DNA from: Paramacrobiotus metropolitanus
Lineage: Eukaryota; Tardigrada; Eutardigrada; Parachela; Macrobiotidae
NCBI RefSeq assembly: GCF_019649055.1
Contig: NW_026570254.1
Location: 310,001-374,000, forward strand
Direction: 5' to 3'
Length of the DNA stretch: 64,000 bases
The notes under the pieces were generated by a model that was not told the origin of the DNA, did no database searches, and saw only the letters and a list, made by a program, of their open reading frames with translations. Every line of letters begins with the position of its first letter. The stretch's first letter is position 1. A program made the translations under genes and the position numbers. Below are positions 1 to 10,980 of the stretch, in pieces.

Positions 1-81
1 AAGTACATATGATTAATTCTCATTGGAACGCTAGCTATGCTGCGAAACGTTTCTTAAAATAAAAATGATGTGTTAATTTAG

Positions 82-415
82 AGAGTCCGATAACTGGTAC
101 ACGAAACGAGTGTCGGGTCGAGATTATCAGAGGCGCTCGCAGAATCCGGAATACGGTCCAGGTGCCCGGGATTGGACGTTTGTGCGTGCTACTCTACGCG
201 AGAAAGAGCGAAGTCAGAAAAAGCAATTGAAATCGTGGCGTCCGTCCAACAGCTCATGGTGGTTTTTCCAGCGTGCTCGGAATCGCGATGCCCGTCGTCA
301 ACTGCACTATTCCAATGTTGTGGACGGTGACATATACCATAGCGCCATTCCAGGCGATCCTATTTATGCCTTTTTGAAGGATCGGGCGGTTTGGTATGGA
401 TCGTACCATCCTTGA
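82..415 (+). CDS. C-terminal exon of an unidentified protein (5' part outside window)
   Basis: The frame is open from a TTTAG acceptor at 77-81 to a stop at 413-415, about 111 residues. There is no good ATG at its head, so this is most simply the last coding exon of a gene that starts left of the window. The piece is basic and aromatic, with NPEYGPGARDWTFV early, a Lys/Arg-rich stretch, and the end DRAVWYGSYHP. The NP-x-YGP...DWTF pattern recalls mitochondrial ribosomal protein mL52, but the rest does not fit, so no name is given. The intron phase would be 2, with one base (82) completing a split codon. It could instead be a chance ORF, but its composition is protein-like. Confidence 0.55.
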
Positions 416-1116
416 TCCGATGGGAAGGTGAAGCTTGTTTTCGCTAGATTCTCTGTTTCTTACCACGGTGGTGTTGCGGTACTGGACTTGTGTACATAGC
501 CTCGTAATAGTTTATTGTATATATTACCTTTCGGATCGGGTTTGTGGCAGTTTTGACATTTTATTTTCATGCTTTCCTTATTGGGGAACCTCAGCTTTCA
601 GGGATAGATTTTACCGCTTTTTCATTTGGCGTTTGGTACGTTTAATTTTGCTTTGGTGAGCATTAACTCAGACATTTGAAGTCTGTTAGTTGGTCTTGTT
701 TTTTTATTCTTTACAGATTTTAATGAGCGAACGTTACGTTACGTACGAGTTGTTATCGTTACGTTTCCGATGACCTAAGAAGAATCGCGCGCGGTGTTCT
801 AAATGCGTCCTTGCTTGTTGTAATTGTTAGTTGCGTCATAATCTTGAATTCATATTTGCCGGCCAAACGTTGCAACGTATTCACAACTTTTCTTAACGGC
901 TCACCAGTGCGAAAACCTTAAAACTGTTCAAAATACGAAATGCTCAACCATACGTCATTTTACAAAGTACTGCCCATATAATCTTAAAGAACGAACATCA
1001 CCAGAAACTTTCACACAAAAAAGCACAAGAGCAAACACCGTCAGTTTACCACAAAAATATTCATCTACTACCCGTATACTATAAATTCGAATCCATCTGC
1101 CATTGACAAAAATCGT
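416..1116. other. intergenic, no gene seen
   Basis: AT-rich sequence between the 3' end of the + exon and the convergent 3' end of the proline-rich gene. I see only short frames, no splice-linked coding and no RNA gene. It presumably holds the two 3' untranslated regions. Confidence 0.6.
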
Positions 1117-2724
1117 TCAAATCGAAGATCGTATCAAAAATACTTCTGCATTTTCAACGAATGATCGTGGTTTTGGTCCGGCTGGTTTCCCCGCAGAGGC
1201 ACTGTAAAACAAACATTATTGTATCAGTAAGCTCGTTATTGTACTTAGTACTTCCTCAGTCTAACTGTGTTTAAAAGTGGCATTATTAACTTTTAAGATC
1301 AAAATGACGAACACCAGAGCAGTACAATACTTTCTCCTTCATATTAATTAAGGGACCCGCTAACTGGAGCACTACTTCTACTGCTTAATAAATCAAGGTT
1401 AGGGTAAATCTAACAGTGCAAAATGAAAGCTCGTAGAAAACGCACGCAAAAGATCCACACAATAATCCAAGGCGGAAATAAAATGCTAATTAAGCAGTGC
1501 AGCCAGCAGGGAATCCAGAATCGCCCTCGTTTCTTCCTGAAATAACCGCAGCACATAATATTCATCTTCCAAAAAAAAGCAAGAACACAGGACATGCACG
1601 CATGACTGCATTTATTTCTAAAACAAATAGCATTACCTAAGTAATAAGTACTTACTCGACCACCAGTGTTCCGGCCTGAGAGTGAGCGGGACCAGCATTG
1701 ACAATCACGGTACTGGGTTGGGGTGCAATCAATGGTGCCTACAAAATGTGTAATATTAAACTTCGTATACAGGATGCACTTTCCAACATTTCTGAAGGTT
1801 AATTATAGCGTTAATTATAGCAAGACAAATAATGCTTTATTGATTGCTATGAGCCTATGATAAGAGACTAATGTGAATCAGTGCACGCAGTCATAATGTT
1901 GTCAAAAAAATTGAGTTTTCGTTTAGCAGGTTTCTAGGATCGATTTCGAATCGTGACCGGCTGCCCAGAAAAAAACAATCTCAAAAGATACTATTCTTTA
2001 CTCGGCAGTTACCATCCGCAGCGCAGGGTTTATTGATGGGTTACCTGTGCATGGTATGCGGAAGTGACCGGTGGATTGGCCTGATAAACGACGGTTTGCG
2101 GAGCCACCGTCTGCGGAAGCGGCTGATAAACAGTGTTGGTATTGGCAGCGGCCATGATCACCGGCTGGGAGGCGGCCTGACGCGGCAATTCAACGGGGGC
2201 GTTCAGCGTCACGTTAATGCTGGAGAAACTGGCCGATGGCAGCGGCGGACGGACAACGGGATGGATGGGCGGCAACGGACTGGGCGGGCGCGGATGGGGA
2301 TGCGGCGGCAGATGGTAGGCGTTGTAGATAACCGGAGGGGGCGGTGGTGGATGCGGATGCCCGAGAGGAGGCCGGTGCGGCGGCAGCGGGGAAGGTGGTC
2401 GATGGAAAGCCGGACCCGGGGGCACGCTAGCGTAATTGTACGGCGGGGGCTTCTCCGCTGCGATATCTGGCAAAACAACTACAGTATTTCTCAAGCAGAG
2501 GAAGAAGAGCATATACTTGTCACTGGACCACTGGACACTGGTTTAGCCATGGATTTTCTGTTTTCAGATCTCGCACGCAGAGCAAACGGCTACCAACAAA
2601 GGCTAGTGCTGACCATACACACAGCGCAAGTGCGATCGAGGAACAATTTTCAGGGGATGCTCATAAACTTACGAGGAACTGGGGATTTGTGCATCGGTCC
2701 AGCTCCTCTTCCGGGTGGCGGCAT
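1117..2724 (-). CDS. proline-rich protein, 213 aa, four coding exons
   Basis: Exons on the minus strand are 2673-2724, 2045-2466, 1656-1738 and 1117-1201. Every donor/acceptor pair keeps phase (1, 0, 2), and the sum is 642 nt ending in TGA at 1117-1119. The start MPPPGRGAGPMHKS is the first ATG in the open frame. The large exon is dominated by His-Pro and poly-Pro stretches (PHPPPPPPVIYNAYHLPP), followed by an Ala/Val/Gln/Thr-rich tail. I see no signal peptide, membrane span or catalytic domain. PPPY at the start of exon 2 could be a WW-domain ligand and the Pro runs SH3 or EVH1 ligands; this is inference from composition. I do not recognise the family. The gene structure is supported by phase; the function is unknown. 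Confidence 0.7.
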
Positions 2725-3865
2725 TGTATTCGCAACTATACAGAATTTGTGGTCTCGAGTTAGTTTAACGTAAAAATCACCCTAAAAACCGCCTTTAGTG
2801 AAATCTTGAAACCCACTACTGGCCACTAGAGTAAAAAATTCTGAACTATTTTGAATTATCCTCGCGAAGTTGCGAGCCTACAGCACGAGCACACATGGAG
2901 CGGTGCACACTGCACGCGCCGGAAAACTGACAGTGGTCATTGCCTTGCATTTAGCTTACTGTATTGTATGTACTTGATTCTTGATCACTCTGTGATGTCA
3001 CAGAGTTTTAACCACATCAAGGTGGTATCGGTCCAATACTGTACGTGTACGTAATTTAGCTAATTACCACCATGCAGGCACATATTGGAGGTAACGTTTC
3101 TGTTAAACTACCATAACAATAAGCATAAGTAGCTTGACAAATACGAGAATTAAAATTTACGAATTAAGAATTTTATGTATATAAATACAGTAGTGGTCCC
3201 CGTGAAATCGCTGGACTTGAGTCAAAGGATCAGTTGAAGTACTTTAATTGAAAATTATAACGTGAAAATGCACTTTGTATTGATTGTTCTCCCGCCATTT
3301 AAATACTGGTACAAGTGTAACAACGAGGGCGTGTCAATTAAAGAACAATTTTTGTCACTATAATTATAAGGCTTTTGTTATACCGGTACATCATTGCGCA
3401 GAAGTACTCATATTATATACTATCAAATAAGCCCAGCACGGATGAATAATGTCTTAGGATTTCGAGCATGTAAAAAGGTTAACTGCATATGTATTAAATA
3501 ATGGCACGATGTTTATTACAATAAGGAGGCACGAACAAAATAAACAGGCGTGAGCAGAACCTGTTATTTTTGCTAATTCGCAGTTCGCTAATTTCCAATG
3601 ACAGTTCGATATAATAACACATAGTAACAATCTGGGAATTTACAAACAGCCCATGTTAAGCTAATGGCCACCATGGTAACAAGCTTTTGAGTGACCACTG
3701 GACTGTAGGGATTGGGCTTTCCAGAAATTTGAAGATGCAGGATTACTCTCGACACTGAGAGAATTCTGTAGAACTTTAGAGCGTGCAGATTGGATGTGTA
3801 CAACGGGAGAACATTGAGTACAACGGCAAAGTGTCGAGGACCCTTGTCACGTAGTTAGTATTCAT
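2725..3865. other. intergenic upstream region of the proline-rich gene
   Basis: No coding region is recognised. It contains the promoter side of the minus-strand proline-rich gene and AT-rich sequence. Small frames here have no family resemblance. Confidence 0.5.
2987..3006. promoter_or_regulatory. palindrome with CRE/AP-1-like core TGATGTCA
   Basis: ACTCTGTGA-TG-TCACAGAGT is a perfect 9-bp inverted repeat with a 2-bp centre. It lies 263 bp upstream of the proline-rich gene's ATG. The core TGATGTCA resembles a bZIP (ATF/AP-1) site. A regulatory role is inferred from position and symmetry only. Confidence 0.25.
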
Positions 3866-3883
3866 ATAACCAGTTTACGGGAT

Positions 3884-4552
3884 CTACATCCGTAAAGATC
3901 CCGCAAGTTTGTGGCGCAAGTTTGTAACGCAATGCACACTTCGCAACGGTTGATCACATTGGTCCCAGCCGCTAAGAAAACTACGAAATTTAAGAAAGAG
4001 AAAATCTAAGAAAACTTGAGAAACCCTAAGAAAGCCTACGAAACCTAAGAAAATTAAGAAACCCAAGAAATCTAAGAGACCCAAGAAACCTAAGAAACTT
4101 AAGAAACCTAAGAAACCTGAGAAACCAAAGAATACCTAAGAAACCTAAGAAAACCTAAGAAACCTAAGATATCTAAGAAATATCGTATATGAAAGAATAA
4201 GAGGTATACCGATCACGCTGGTGGGATTGACTGCGATTAATTTTTGCACATGTTTCTTAAATTTTCAATACTTTGTAACGTGCCGATGCCGAAGGCCGTG
4301 GTCTGTCTCGGTTTTTCCGAACGCTCCGCGAACAGACAATGCATTTACCATGTATGTCTATGGGGGCCCATGGCAACAATTTGTTTTTTGGGGCTACTCC
4401 TTCCCTTTTGGGGCGTATCGATGGCGCAATAGCGTAAGAACATTCGCGCCGTTGAGACGAATTTAACGCACTTGGCCGCGTCGAAATCGGTTCAGCCGTT
4501 CGCCCAAACATTGGCTACATTATCAATCGTGTATACGTGGTTACGGATGTAG
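3884..4552. mobile_element. non-autonomous element A with short inverted ends
   Basis: It begins with CTACATCCGTA (3884-3894) and ends with the reverse complement TACGGATGTAG (4542-4552). The 15-bp string ATAACCAGTTTACGG lies just outside both ends (3866-3880 and 4553-4567), so it looks like a flanking direct repeat. Inside are an A-rich tandem stretch and a block shared with element B: CATGTATGTCTATGG near 4350, and a GAAATCGG...CCCAAACA block near 4480-4510. No transposase is encoded. MITE-like by structure; superfamily unknown. Confidence 0.5.
3975..4190. repeat. imperfect tandem AAGAAACCT-type repeat
   Basis: About 215 bp made of degenerate units of 8-10 bases around CTAAGAAACC, repeated more than twenty times with drift. 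It lies inside element A. The minus-strand reading of it is a low-complexity leucine/phenylalanine frame that is not a gene. Confidence 0.85.
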
Positions 4553-4570
4553 ATAACCAGTTTACGGAGG

Positions 4571-4898
4571 ACTACATCCGTAACCAATTTATCGGCGTCG
4601 GCTTTTGGTGATTAATTATTTTTGTTTTTGTTCGCATCGAGGCCGCTGGCCGAGGCGTGTCGTGTCATTTACACACATGGGAACAACTTGTCCATGTATG
4701 TCTATGGAGGCCCATGGTAACAACTTTCCTTTCCGATCCCCTTTTTTCCCCTCGAGGCGCATCGTCTCGGTAATAGCGTAACATCCACCGCGTTGTTGCA
4801 GCGGTTCTGGCGCACTTGACCGCGTTGAAATCGGCCTACCCGTTCTCCCAAACATAGGTTTTTTAACCTTACTCTGTCATGGTTGTTACGGATGTAGT
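4571..4898. mobile_element. non-autonomous element B, related to A
   Basis: The ends ACTACATCCGTAAC (4571-4584) and GTTACGGATGTAGT (4885-4898) are exact inverted repeats of 14 bp. The interior repeats blocks of element A (a CATGTATGTCTATGG block and a CGTTGAAATCGG...CCCAAACA block), so A and B belong to one family placed 18 bp apart. The minus-strand frames across both read as similar short peptides only because the elements are homologous. Confidence 0.6.
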
Positions 4899-5023
4899 TA
4901 AATAATTAATGTGCTAAAAACTACAAAAGGTAATATTTGCTATGTCAGCAGGCCATCCTCCAGATTTGTGATACGCTTACAAACTATAGTTCTGCCAACT
5001 TCTGGGCTTCCTATTTTGTTAGA

Positions 5024-5057
5024 ATTCTACGGCCTGGTATATACCAGGCCGTAGAAT
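5024..5057. repeat. perfect 34-bp spacerless palindrome
   Basis: ATTCTACGGCCTGGTAT is followed at once by its exact reverse complement. There is no spacer, so it could extrude as a cruciform or fold as a hairpin in RNA. It lies between the repeat block and the MEK 3' end. The rest of 4899-5638 holds no recognised gene. Confidence 0.8.
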
Positions 5058-5638
5058 ACTTATACTGTATATAGGAAGTATATATATATACTTATAGCGC
5101 CAGAAAAGTCACTCGTAACCATTTGCCGTTATGCGTAAACAACACTACGAGTACCACTTGGCATTTATATTGTTCGAATTAGGGGTCATTTGTAAGTATC
5201 GTACGTTGTGTCGCAAAATTAATATACAAATATTTATATACACGACGACCAAAGCGGAAAGTAAGATACACTAGTCTAACACAAAAAAATATTCAAAACA
5301 AAAACACCGATAAAAGTCTCTTAATACAACCTATGAATCACGGATCACACTGGATACTGTCAGGACAATCTTCACAAGACGGGGAAATGAAATTCTAGGT
5401 TGAGTCCAGAACTTGAAACAACTTACAGTAGACAATGCTAAAGCAGGCTACGACAAGGAACAATTTGTGTTCAAAGCAATCATACTACGAATTAAAAAAA
5501 GTAAAATCAAGTCAAAACTACATTAAAAAACTCTTCATAGCGAATGGAAAATCACCTACATCAGTAATTGTACCAATGTGGTGTATTATAAGGGCGCCAG
5601 AAAACGTTTGGATGCAGTAAGAATTCCGGATTTTACAA

Positions 5639-8083
5639 TTAGGACGTCGCATTGCTTCCGTTCAGATTCTTGACGCGGCATACCCATTTGGCTAAGTCGG
5701 TATTCTCTTTTTCGCTTCTTTCAATAAACGGGTGCTGCATCATCGCGCTCAAAGTGGGTCTCACTGTCGGTTCTTTCTCTAGGCTGTAATAAATTGCAGA
5801 GCATAAAATAGTCGAAGGGAAATAAAATCCGATTAAAATAATTAAATCAATTCTAAACGTTCTCTGCAAAATTTACAAACAAACCTGACTTGCATCTGCA
5901 AATAGCTTTTACGTTGCATGTGCCAAGATAATTGTTCAATTATAATTCAGAAACCAATTATTGTGATTAGCCATGAAATGCAGTAACCAAAAAAGAGTAA
6001 TTCCAGCTATGTAAAAGACTTGCCAGCGATCGATGAAGTCCTTGAATTCCTTTGACACGATTCCGTCGGGGAAAGTAGGAGAAGGAGAAATGACAATATA
6101 ATCCAACAACTCAAATATGGACATTATCTGACTAGGTTCTAGAAAAAAGCATAACTCAATTAACCATATTCATTGCACAGCTTCCTGAAAATAGTAAAAC
6201 CTAGAAAAGTTTGTAAACAGTTTGAAAACAGCACACAGAAGTCTTTCAACGAATTACCAAAGTCTGCTAAATAACAAAGACGCATGCATATCACTGATCA
6301 TAATATAACACTTCGTTTAACTGTTTTTTTATAATGCTTTATCGCAGTCGAGTTTCAAAGAGTGCCTAGCCAACGGTTATTGAAAAACAGTAAAATACTA
6401 ATTAAGACTCATGTATAAGTTCCGTTTTTATAATTTTTACAGCTGAAGAACAAAAATTATACACGAGACAGCAAAATTGTTATCCCCATGGAAAACCGTA
6501 CCTGTGCTGACTCCGTCTGACTGGAAAATCGTCCGAAATTCATTGTGCGATGGTAAAGGTATAGGATACCGGCCCAGCGCCAGCTCCATTAAGGATAAAC
6601 CAAGTGACCACAAGTCGGACGCGATCGTATACGCGGATCCCTTAAGACGCTCGGGAGCCATATAGGATCGGCTGCCGACGAATGAATTAGCCATGGAATC
6701 GATAAGCTGTCCACTTACACCAAAATCGCACAACTTCACTTCACCGCGAGAATTGACAAGGATATTGGACGGTTTAATATCTAAAAATCGAATAAATATG
6801 CCCTGTCCAAATTTCGTGTCTGCGTTTTAATACAACAGCCCACCAGCACAGATGCTGTACAAGAAGCAAGTCTCGCAGGCTCTTCATGTTAAATGCTTTA
6901 CCGCGGTGAAGAATATTATGCTTTTCTTTGAGGTATGTTAACCCTTTCAGAACAGAAATCGTAATTTTTCCCAAAATTTTCTCCGGAATACGAATTCCCT
7001 GACGAATGATCTGATCCAGTGAACCACCGTCCTACAAGATCAATGACTTTCAATCTTCTTTACTATAAGTCAGGCATAGGTCAATGATGACCGTCAATCG
7101 ATGTGAAAATTTCGAAAGGCAACGTAATGATCGCTTAACCACGTATGCATCCACTTGACGAGGTTAAAGACACAAATTAATGCTGAAAGCAGCAAACTAC
7201 CAACTACACGTACCATGTATTCCATTAAAATGCTGATTTCTCCATTATCATAGAAACAACCATAAAATCCCACAATGAATGGGGAATTGCATTCGTGCAG
7301 GATTTTCAACTCAATAATAATTTGATTGCGAATGGCCGGTTTCACTTCCAAATGGATGAGCTAAATGGAAAAGCAAACATACTGAAATTAAGCCAAAGTA
7401 CAGTAATAAGAACACAACTTATCGAATGATCAGCACGCAGCAAAATAGTTCTCATAAAATCCGCTCTGCTTGTAGATGCGTTTATGATTTCAAGAATTAC
7501 AATGTCAAACAATAAAATAAAATCACCTGAAAATCGCAAGTACCAAACGGTCGAAATTACATGAAACATTATTCGACACGAACAAACCTAACACGACGTA
7601 TTTTCCTAACCATAAGTCATAACACTCGCTGTTACAACGAAATTCGACTTATCGTACCTTGCGCGCCATGATCATCCCTGTTGGTCGGTGCTTCACTTTC
7701 AGTACAACCCCTCCGCTCCCGACCCCTAATTCCGCTAGTTTCTCCAAATCCTCCGCATGCACTTCGCCGATCCGCTGCTTTAAATCCAAGAACGTCTGCA
7801 GGCGGTCTCTCTGCTCAGCGTCCATGCGTGGTTCCTGCGCGTCGCCTCTGCGCTGCACCGTGATCATAACTCCTTCATCGTCATCCCGTGCGCCCACCAA
7901 GCCACTGTAGTATTGCAAATAAAATAAGGTTTAACTGGCATTTTCTTAAAGCTGCACTCTATTGGACAGGGAATCGTACTTAGTGATGGTTGGAGCTGCC
8001 AATGTATCGCCAGTGTTGCGTCCAGGCAGCGTCAACGGTGGCTTGAATTTCTTTTTCTCAGGAAGTGGAGGAGGTGCGGACAT
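5639..8083 (-). CDS. MAP2K1/2: MAP kinase kinase (MEK1/2 orthologue)
   Basis: Dual-specificity kinase that activates ERK in the Ras-Raf pathway. Coding exons are 7980-8083, 7658-7904, 7214-7360, 6902-7031, 6502-6780, 6024-6138 and 5639-5783, giving 388 aa with all phases consistent. Human MEK1 has 393. Features: an N-terminal basic-then-hydrophobic ERK-docking site ([10 protein letters not shown], about residues 10-19); Gly loop LGVGSGG (94-100); catalytic Lys in MARK (K117); [16 protein letters not shown] at 208-210; DFG at 228-230; activation loop [14 protein letters not shown] with both Raf-target serines (S238, S242). The kinase insert between PIPLPS and IFELLDYIV is short and lacks the proline-rich block of vertebrate MEK1. 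The intron at 5784-6023 uses a GC donor (TG|GCAAGTC). The C-terminal lobe [18 protein letters not shown] is complete. Confidence 0.97.
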
Positions 8084-8195
8084 CTTCGGATAAGTAGTGA
8101 ACCAGACACGGTGATACTTAATTCACCATTAACATTTGAAAGATTCGAAAGCACACAAGTGAAAATAGCAATGGAATCAGATAATCAAAAGTTAA

Positions 8196-8501
8196 TCAGG
8201 TACGTAGTGAACCCGTGAAATTGCAAATTGGCGTAATACAGCAAATCACAAATGCATCTATTTGATCGGACGGCGACTCACTCCTCAGGCGGTAGACATG
8301 CAGACCAGTCTCAGGGCCGTCTGTCAGCTGTCTGGTGATGTAATGATGTCTGTTTTTTGTAATGGTTTCATTATCACAGCGTCTTCTGCCACTCACTTCG
8401 CTGATAATAAAACCATTCAGAAAACCAAAATCCGATAAGTACTGTATGTTCGGAGCCGGTGTGAATGGTAGACTCACGTATACAACTCTGTATTGCTCCA
8501 T
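8196..8501 (-). CDS. hypothetical 101-aa ORF upstream of MEK
   Basis: An ATG-to-stop frame 113 bp upstream of the MEK start and on the same strand. The composition is protein-like (YVSLPFTPAPNIQYLSDFG, then TDGPETGLHVYRLR), but I recognise no family. Possible donors (GAA|GTGAGTGG; GGA|GTGAGTCG) lie inside, so it may be one exon of something larger or simply chance. It has no signal peptide. Confidence 0.2.
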   Translation of the reverse strand: MEQYRVVYVSLPFTPAPNIQYLSDFGFLNGFIISEVSGRRRCDNETITKNRHHYITRQLTDGPETGLHVYRLRSESPSDQIDAFVICCITPICNFTGSLRT

Positions 8502-8671
8502 TTGTCAAGGTTGGTGCGTAATCCAAACGCCGGGCGGCACAGATTCTACTTTCTACGTTTCTACAGAGAAAAGTGAAAGGACATCATCACAATAAATTTG
8601 TTTCAATAATAATGTAAAACAAAGGTCAGGTTCTACGCGCGAGAGCTCTCGCCCGTAGTAAAAACTGTACG

Positions 8672-8715
8672 GAATCAGTTCCGTCACTTCCGTATGAAAG
8701 TGACGGAACTGATTC
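8672..8715. repeat. hairpin with 18-bp perfect arms
   Basis: GAATCAGTTCCGTCACTT (8672-8689) and its exact reverse complement (8698-8715) are separated by an 8-base loop. It lies in the 1.27-kb region between the divergently transcribed MEK and Bcl-2 genes. It could be a fold-back remnant, a transcribed small hairpin or a protein-binding palindrome. The remaining bases of 8502-9355 show no recognised gene. Confidence 0.75.
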
Positions 8716-9355
8716 TGGTGTATACAGTACTATACACCGGCTGTACGCTAGCATTGTCCTATTGTATAATAAGCTAGTCAAAAATCAAAACTGTCAAATA
8801 TAAGCTAATAATATAAGCTACTCTAGTCAAAGCTACAACGTTCACAATTCACAGTCAATGTGAATTGCAAAGGTGCAAGCGTTCACGAAATTGGTTGTAA
8901 AGTTTGTTGGGCGGTGCCAGTAATGATGGCAGATTCGCAGGATAGTGGTCAATGCAGTCCGTTGAGTGCAGCCGGAATTTCAGCTGTATGTGCTGCATAT
9001 GCCGCTCATTTCAAGAACTTTTCTTACATTTCTTGCAGTACTCGTACCGTATTGCTACATTTTACTCTGTTTAACAGAAATGTGCAGTAATTAATGTCCG
9101 TGAGCGGAAAAAATTATTTAACTTGAAAACTGACGTTATATAAACATTTATATTTGAGTTTTACTTTTTTGCGCTTGTACCGCTGCTTTACAGACTTGGT
9201 GACCGACTTACCGTTACGATATCGTAATTTGGATTGTAAATCCAGAAATCTGTGTGTCTGGGTCAACAAACCCGTCTGCAAGATTTTATCAATTTTGTCA
9301 TCTATTCTCACATTTTTAACGCGTTTTCACTGACGGTTTCGAAAATTCGAAAACC

Positions 9356-10486
9356 ATGTGTATTGACAGTCATTCGACACTGGAAGATGAGATATTCTGG
9401 GAGCAAACCAATTTGGTTTTGCATTCCCTAATGTCGGCTAACAAAACGCCTGATGCCGATCGATGTACTCAGCTGCCTGTGAGCAATCACGAAAACGAAT
9501 GGGACACTGGCTACCCAATAGTGACATATGTTGGCCAATTGGTAAATGCCTTTCGAAGGGAATATCACAATCAACTGGAATCCATGCTGGAGATTTTCAA
9601 GGAGTCTTGTCATTCAACAGTCCCGCTTCCTGGTGGAGTCGTTTCTCAGAGTGTGTTGTGCAAAATCGGAAAATGCATTACTCAGCTGCTCAGTCGCGAG
9701 GCAGTTTCCTGGGGACGCATCATAGCAGTTTTGGCTTTGTTTTGCGAAATACGAGTATGTTGGCACTTTGCGAAGAGTCCACCAGCCGGCACTGAAGTGA
9801 ATATGGAAAAAGAGTTGCTTGTTCTATTTAGAGATTTGATGGTCACACATTGTGGAGCATGGATTAGGAAAAACGGCGGATGGGTAAGCCTTCGCTTTGC
9901 TCGAACGTTAACGTTAGCATTCTCCAACAAGTTAATTCATGAAGTTTTCGTCGATGTACTAATAAATGGAAATCAGTACAAGTACTTACCACGTACTTAT
10001 TATAAAGTGTTTATTTTTAAAATAATTATTATCCTTTATATTATTTTCTTATGGAGTATGTTAATAAATAAGTTGGCGATTTAGCTGTAAACTTGTCATT
10101 GCTATAATTCATAAATACATATAAATACATGCATATTAATGAATCATATTAGCATCTGGGGAGTGTTACTAACAATGGCAAACTTTAAGCAGTTCTCATG
10201 TTTAATTTAGAAATTTTAGTAAAAACTAAAAAGGATTTTGACCTTACATTTCTAATTATATTGCGTCGGTTCGCAGTCGTTTCAACTTTATTACAATTTA
10301 CAGGACGGGATTTACTTAACTGAAAAAATCTCCGGCGGAATAGAGACAGGGGCGATCGGTAACACACCAGCCAACACAATTCGGAAAATGAACATGGATA
10401 ATGTCAAAATGCTGAGATTCGCCGGATTTGCTGCGCTAGGAATGGGAATTTGCAGTCTTGTTGGGCTGGTTGCCATCCGGCTTTGA
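9356..10486 (+). CDS. Bcl-2 family apoptosis regulator, 236 aa
   Basis: Regulator of mitochondrial apoptosis, probably tail-anchored in the outer membrane. Two coding exons: 9356-9883 and 10304-10486. The start ACCATGTG has a good context. BH1 is SWGRIIAVLALF (118-129, matching the family's WGR signature) and BH2 is WIRKNGGW (169-176). The intron falls exactly after this Trp, the classical position in Bcl-2 family genes. A BH3-like segment VTYVGQLVNAFRREY (56-70) has Gln where the family usually has Asp after Gly. An N-terminal helix EDEIFWEQTNLVLHSLM may be BH4-like. The C-terminus LRFAGFAALGMGICSLVGLV (213-232) is hydrophobic and ends in IRL. Pro- versus anti-apoptotic type cannot be told. 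A poly(A) signal AATAAA lies near 10578. Confidence 0.92.
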
Positions 10487-10704
10487 TCGGCTGGTTGTGT
10501 GCTATTTTCGAATTTTTATTGCTTTTATTTTTGATGCGTATGCTATTTTGTAAGCGAGATAGATTTTGAATAACGGAAATAAATGCACCTGGGAATTAGC
10601 TTACTCTGATGAGCTGGAATCAGTACAACTACCTGACTTTTTTTGTTGCTAAAAATTTGATATTGTTTTTATTTGTTGCTAAAGCAATAAAGAGTGACCT
10701 GGCA

Positions 10705-10980
10705 GTTTACTTCTGTTTGTCGTCATTTGCGATTAAATACGGCCTAAACCCTGTGGCTATCCTTTCTGTTGATCCAACACGCCGGCTGGTCATTTGTCGA
10801 TATCCCGTGTTATAAAGTGGCGCTATCATACCGGTGCCGTCTCTTCTGTGGGGCATGGGAACCGAATATTCCGATGTTGATTTGTGGTGAATTAAAAACC
10901 GGCTGACAGGGGAATCCACTTGTCGGTACACATTCCAAGCATATTTGTTGCGTATTAGAGTTAACAATGGCCATAAGCAC
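10705..10980 (-). CDS. possible terminal exon of an unidentified gene
   Basis: The minus-strand frame is open from an acceptor-like TTTGTAG near 10981 to a stop just below 10710. It reads RNKYAWNVYRQ..., SVPMPHRRDGTGMIAPLYN, and ERIATGFRPYLIANDD. The style recalls short ciliary microtubule-inner proteins, but I match no family. It lies between the convergent 3' ends of the Bcl-2 gene and PUS3. No upstream exon was found, so it may be noise. The rest of 10487-11464 shows no gene. Confidence 0.22.

Noticed and set aside
2033-2773. 246-aa + frame opposite the proline-rich gene
   Set aside because: It is the antisense shadow of the GC-rich proline exon; the minus-strand model is splice- and phase-consistent.
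3884-4084. Leu/Phe-rich minus-strand frame
   Set aside because: Translation of the AAGAAACCT-type tandem repeat.
4221-4855. Several 60-84-aa frames that look alike
   Set aside because: They are parallel translations of the homologous elements A and B, not genes.
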